NCBI GenBank assembly: GCA_003339415.1
Contig: PDHQ01000045.1
Location: forward strand, 124,070-188,069
Direction: 5' to 3'
Length of the DNA: 64,000 nucleotides
DNA from: Ophiocordyceps camponoti-saundersi (nom. inval.)
Lineage: Eukaryota > Ascomycota > Sordariomycetes > Hypocreales > Ophiocordycipitaceae
The notes below the pieces were generated by a model that worked only from the letters and a program-made list of their open reading frames with translations, was not told the origin of the DNA and did no database searches. Shown one piece after another: positions 60,128 through 64,000 of the stretch (positions are counted from its first letter, which is position 1; each line of letters opens with the position of its first letter). The position numbers and the translations under genes are program-made.

Positions 60128-60731
60128 TTTAGCTTTCCATAGTGGAGGGAGGGAGAGAGAAACTGACTCTTCTTAATTGACAAACCATATCCCCGTATTC
60201 AGATCCTATCCGCACTCAACTTGATGATGACACGCCTGTGTAGAAAGGGTTTCGATGCCAACGTTCGTACGACGTATGTATGTATGCACATCTATACATA
60301 CATACATGTTATGCCTGCAAATGGTTGCTGACTTGCTCCGCAGCGAATCTAGAGTTGTTGAGGAAGCGCAGGATGCAAGGATGACTTGCATATATACATA
60401 TACACATAGGATGTATGTATGCATGTATAACCCATCTTGGGTAATTATCCAGCGTCATTCCCGTCATCTGTCCAACGACATGTCATGTCTATTATCTACC
60501 ATATGAAAACACTATAAGTTGATATGTACATTTATATTTATATGTAGATATATCCGTGTATATGTCTATGTCTCCATGTCTGTCTGTATGTATGTATGTA
60601 TGTTAAGATCTCAACCCTCAAGGACAACGTCTAAACCCCCCTTCCCCTTCCCCCTTTTCCCCCTTCACCCCCCTTAGTGCTGGCAGACCCTTACACACAC
60701 ACACACACACATACATACATACGCATCAACA
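60128..60731. other. Intergenic between convergent genes
   Basis: No gene is supported. TGTA/TACA repeats near 60,275-60,305, 60,408-60,425 and 60,585-60,603, plus a CA run near 60,693-60,710. Confidence 0.55.
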
Positions 60732-61580
60732 TCAGGCGCTGACTTTGTCGGCGACGATCCAGTATTCACTCGGTTTCCTGTCGACCTTTGTAAAGGAAAA
60801 GCAGAAGCGAAGATTCCTCTGCAGCAACCACTGCAGACGATCCCACAGCTCGGCGTTGCTACTCGGCTGGTAGGGCTTCCCCGGCACCAATTTATCTACA
60901 CATCCATCAGGCTCGGGGCAACGGAAACAATACTGTGACAGGCAGGACAGTCCGCGGCCAATCATGCTCGCCCACTGATCAGCATGGTCCCGCATAGACT
61001 CCCTCGCGATGTGGAATCTGCTCCCGGTGAAGAATTCGAAGACGACGAAATTCGTCCGGGCGTACTCCTGGATCGGATAGTAGGCTAGATCCTTGTTACT
61101 TACGCAATGCGCTGCGCCGGGCCGCAGTTCGCCGGGGGGAAGAGAGAGGAATCGCGACGGCACGCCTTCGTTGATTGACTTTGGTTCCGTCAATATCGCT
61201 GACAGGATTCCCAACATGCCGCTGAAGTCGGAGGCGCCGAAGGGGATGGGCTCCTGCCAGCACACTGTCTGTTCATTCCCGGTTGCTTCAGCATACCATC
61301 TCAAGTTGGCAAAGACGTAGTCGTCCTGCCCCATCACTATATCGTCCCTGAGTCCCTCCAAGACATCCGTCACCGTCAGGTTCCAGTTGGTAGCCATGAT
61401 ATCGACGAGGTCAATGGGTAGGGACTCGACAATTGCCTCGGCGCAGGCTCCGTTCCTGCAGAAGTTCAAGGCATCATCTTTCGGAAGGTTGGGGATGACG
61501 GCCAGGACGGCATGAAAGAAGCCCTTTAGCAGGTTTTTGCACTTGAAGGCAGACCTCGTCTTCCATGATGATGTGGCCAT
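60732..61580 (-). CDS. Hypothetical protein, 282 residues
   Basis: Uninterrupted frame from a good ATG at 61580. I do not recognise the family. It is Trp- and Cys-containing with balanced composition, which argues for a real protein: FCRNGACAEAIVESLPIDLVD, NLRWYAEATG, QEPIPFGASDFSGMLG, RFLSLPPGELRPGAAH, FVVFEFFTGSRFHIARESMRDHADQWASM, then a cysteine cluster CLSQYCFRCPEPDGC and a Trp-rich end. The spacing C-x4-C-x2-C-x5-C could bind a metal or form disulfides. There is no convincing signal peptide, though an upstream exon cannot be ruled out. It is convergent with the LysM gene 0.6 kb away and is the only other complete gene in this part of the window. Confidence 0.6.
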   Translation of the reverse strand: MATSSWKTRSAFKCKNLLKGFFHAVLAVIPNLPKDDALNFCRNGACAEAIVESLPIDLVDIMATNWNLTVTDVLEGLRDDIVMGQDDYVFANLRWYAEATGNEQTVCWQEPIPFGASDFSGMLGILSAILTEPKSINEGVPSRFLSLPPGELRPGAAHCVSNKDLAYYPIQEYARTNFVVFEFFTGSRFHIARESMRDHADQWASMIGRGLSCLSQYCFRCPEPDGCVDKLVPGKPYQPSSNAELWDRLQWLLQRNLRFCFSFTKVDRKPSEYWIVADKVSA

Positions 61581-63163
61581 TTTCGTAACGAGCGAGAGTC
61601 GGAGTGAGCGACGACTGCTTATGATGAAGGGGCTCTGCTATCTCTTATGGACCGCTGCCTGTGAGCTTTCATTGTCCGCATTCGGTAACCGAAAGGAAAG
61701 CTACGAAGCTGAAATGGAGGCCACATTATGGAAACGCCGAAGAATAGCTTCCGCTTTCGCCCTGTCTGTTGGAGGTTGATTACTCCGTAGAGGTCTCAAA
61801 GGCTAAACATCCTCATCGAGCGCTATAATTAGCCAGTCGGATTATCTTATCCCTCAGTTGAGGAGGTATATATTGACTACGCTCTGCTACCTTGATTGCC
61901 TGTCACTATAGAGCATGTGCTGTATGGCATGGGCCAAGGGTACGTAATGGTCAGGGCTGGGGATTTCGGAGACTTGTATGTAGTTCGGAAACGTCCGCTC
62001 AGGCACCCGCATGGGCATGAGAAGAGCATCCTTCCCCCCCCCCCCCCCCGGTTGGAAAGCTACGTAGGTAATCACACTTCTTACTTGAACCCTTTCGAGC
62101 GTTCGGCATCGGCGGAACCGGTGGACATAAGGACATGTGGAAAAGGGGTATCGTCAGTCTTGTTGACGAGGCCTTTGCCAGACGGTTTAGCACTATGACA
62201 ACCCATCTCAGCTGCGGTATATGTAATTTTAAAACAAAGGCACCAGTCCGCGGGAGTTAGCCCAAGTGCCTCTGCCTTGGCACGAGTCCTTTCACTGCCA
62301 AGTTGGGTCTATATGTAGAACATACTTACGTAGAATCATGCCGGCGACCAACTTGAAGCCAGAGACGAGGGACAAAAGGGGAGGAGAGACAGGGCGGCCA
62401 AGCAGCGTAGCAATTAATCGAGGCTTAACATACAGAGAGTAACTACTAGGATGAGTTATAACTGGCTCCTGGCCTTGCCATAAGCACATCATACATGTAT
62501 ATTATCGTTGCCTGGGTATTTTTACAGTGCAGACACATGGCATCTGTCAGCGGAATGAAACTGGAACATTGAGGCTTATTCTAATGGGAGTAGACGTCAA
62601 TATAAGCTGGTCAAACTCATAGCACTTCTTACATCTTACATACCCATGTATATATATGCCGTCATCTAGCCAGCAAAGAGTCTGGCGCTTAATTTAGGTG
62701 AGAACGAAACAGAACTTCAAATCTGGATCGAGTGAGAGAAAAAAGAAGAAGAGTTGTTCTCTGCCACGGTGTCTTTTCTCTTTTCCTCCCATCATTATGC
62801 TTATACATACATATGGAGTGCTTGCTTTCCTTGGCTTATAATCATGCTCCATAGTAAGTAGTACATACATACAAGGTATGTATGAGCATTGTACGTACAT
62901 ATAGTTAGTCCTGCATCAGAGCTGGAGAGACCATCAGCATCGCCAAGTCCCTCTCCAAGATGCCAAGTGAACAATGAGAATCCCGGCGGTGTGGTCTCGC
63001 GAGATATACTCGTATATGTATGTATTGTACTTGGTAAGGAGGGCTATATACTCCTAATAGGTGCAGATTGGACTGCTTGGAGCAAAGTCATGAGTGGGTT
63101 GCAACGTACATACATACATACATAGTATATACACATAGAACAGCTTAACACCCGGCATCCATC
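61581..63163. other. Intergenic, no supported gene
   Basis: About 1.6 kb. A C run at 62035-62049 and TACA/TGTA repeats near 62,805, 62,860-62,885 and 63,105-63,123. The short frames present lack motifs and splice support. Confidence 0.5.
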
Positions 63164-64000
63164 TCAATCGGTAAAATGGAAACCACCTTGCCGCTTTGAA
63201 AAGAAGCCCTGGGGATCATACGCTTGGTGAATTGCCTTGAGCCTCTTATAAGTCGCATCGCCGTAACTCTCAAGGACCTTCTGATCATGCGAAGCTTGGT
63301 TCATGAAGATGGGGGCGTAACTGAACATGAGCAGGTAAGCAGCCATAACTTGAGCAGGATGAATTGTGTCTCTTACCCGTTAGAGTTCGAATCGACAGAG
63401 TTGCCACTGCTCTCCGCCGAGTTGGTCGGACGGACGCCAGCATAGTCACGCTTATGCAGCTCCAGCATCTCGTCGGAGACTTTCTTCAAGAAGGACGGGC
63501 ACTTGTCGTTGCAGAAGTTGCTGGTCCAACCTATCAAGGACGAGATCCAGAGCCGATCCCCCTGCATGGCGTCCATACTCAACGCGTTGGTGGCGCCTAT
63601 CTGAGCGATGCTTTTCGGAATCGGCTCGACGAAGAAGCCCGAGATTCTGGGTGACAGTAAATGGGACAAGCTGCCGGCTCTCGTCACCCTGTTGAAAGTC
63701 TCATAATACTTGTCGAGAAAGGCAGACGTATTGGCCGCAGGCAAGTTGGGAAAGGATTGCACGCGGAAACTGACGCGAAACCCATGGAAATCCCCCCCGA
63801 GAAGCTCCTTATGAAGACTCTCATACGTTCTCCGTTGGGTGTCGTCGGCTAAGGAAGGTATGCGGTCGAACTCATCAAAGATGGCCCGCGGTTTAGGCCC
63901 GTCGTAGAAGTAGAAAACGATGGCTAGTCTACTTTTGAGGCCGAGGACGTCTGCAGAGCCGAAGAAAGGGTAGATGGCCGCCTTGGGGTCGGCGACGTTG
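63164..64000 (-). CDS. FAD-linked oxidase, BBE-type, 3' part (runs off the window)
   Basis: C-terminal part of a minus-strand gene whose 5' end lies beyond 64,000. Exons are 64000-63377 and 63320-63164; the intron 63376-63321 (GTAAGA...TTCAG) is fixed by frame. About 260 residues are visible. The end reads YAPIFMNQASHDQKVLESYGDATYKRLKAIHQAYDP-QGFF...GGF, the berberine-bridge-enzyme signature that closes the FAD site. The middle (AIVFYFYDGPKPRAIFDEFDRIPS, then FHGFRVSFRVQSFPN) fits the substrate domain of fungal VAO/PCMH-family oxidases. The FAD-binding PCMH domain with the covalent His/Cys motif would be in the missing part. Such enzymes oxidise alcohols, sugars or secondary metabolites and are often secreted; the substrate is unknown. 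Confidence 0.82.

Noticed and set aside
1..64000. CRISPR array, operons or other prokaryotic systems
   Set aside because: No regularly spaced repeats. Spliceosomal introns, RIP and LTR elements show this is fungal nuclear DNA.

Overview
The window comes from the nuclear genome of a filamentous ascomycete (Pezizomycotina, most likely a Sordariomycete). The evidence is GC-rich genes with short 50-100 bp GT-AG introns, CT-rich promoters, intergenic DNA full of TACA/TAGG/GA microsatellites, and AT-rich retrotransposons mutated in the way repeat-induced point mutation (RIP) works. CpA and TpG are almost absent there, while CpG is retained.

Layout. About 1-23.2 kb is a gene-dense housekeeping block: a fungal protein kinase (+), a long LYR-motif protein (-), an unrecognised proline/arginine-rich protein (+), the 5' portion of an Nrd1/Seb1-type RNA polymerase II CTD-binding termination factor (+), a Pho85/PCL-type cyclin (+), pyridoxamine-5'-phosphate oxidase (-), and the multifunctional CPSase-ATCase of pyrimidine synthesis (-). 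At 23,245-37,802 lies a Ty1/copia element with 163-bp LTRs and a CCTAG target duplication. A 9.2-kb chromodomain Ty3/gypsy element with 411-bp LTRs has jumped into its 5' LTR. About 38.3-45.4 kb is a second gene island: an SSXT/SS18-like SWI/SNF subunit (-), histidinol-phosphate aminotransferase (+), and a DCW1/DFG5-type GH76 cell-wall enzyme (-). At 46,961-52,850 is a second RIP-mutated copia element with 142-bp LTRs and a CTTCT duplication. The last 11 kb is gene-poor and accessory in character: a GPI-anchored secreted glycoprotein (-), a three-LysM secreted protein (+), an unrecognised 282-aa protein (-), and the 3' part of a BBE-type FAD oxidase (-) that runs off the window.

Strongest oddities. 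(1) The CPSase-ATCase reads as one continuous protein but lacks the roughly 330-residue inactive dihydroorotase-like domain that normally joins the two enzymes in fungi. (2) The Nrd1/Seb1 gene stops at an intron donor just after the first strand of its RRM. A poly-C tract and then the next gene's promoter follow, so either the gene or the assembly is broken there. (3) The gypsy element carries a single-frame, RIP-scarred reading frame of about 1,080 codons, antisense to pol and with no family I recognise. Exon boundaries were read by eye from splice consensus plus frame continuity. No similarity search was run.
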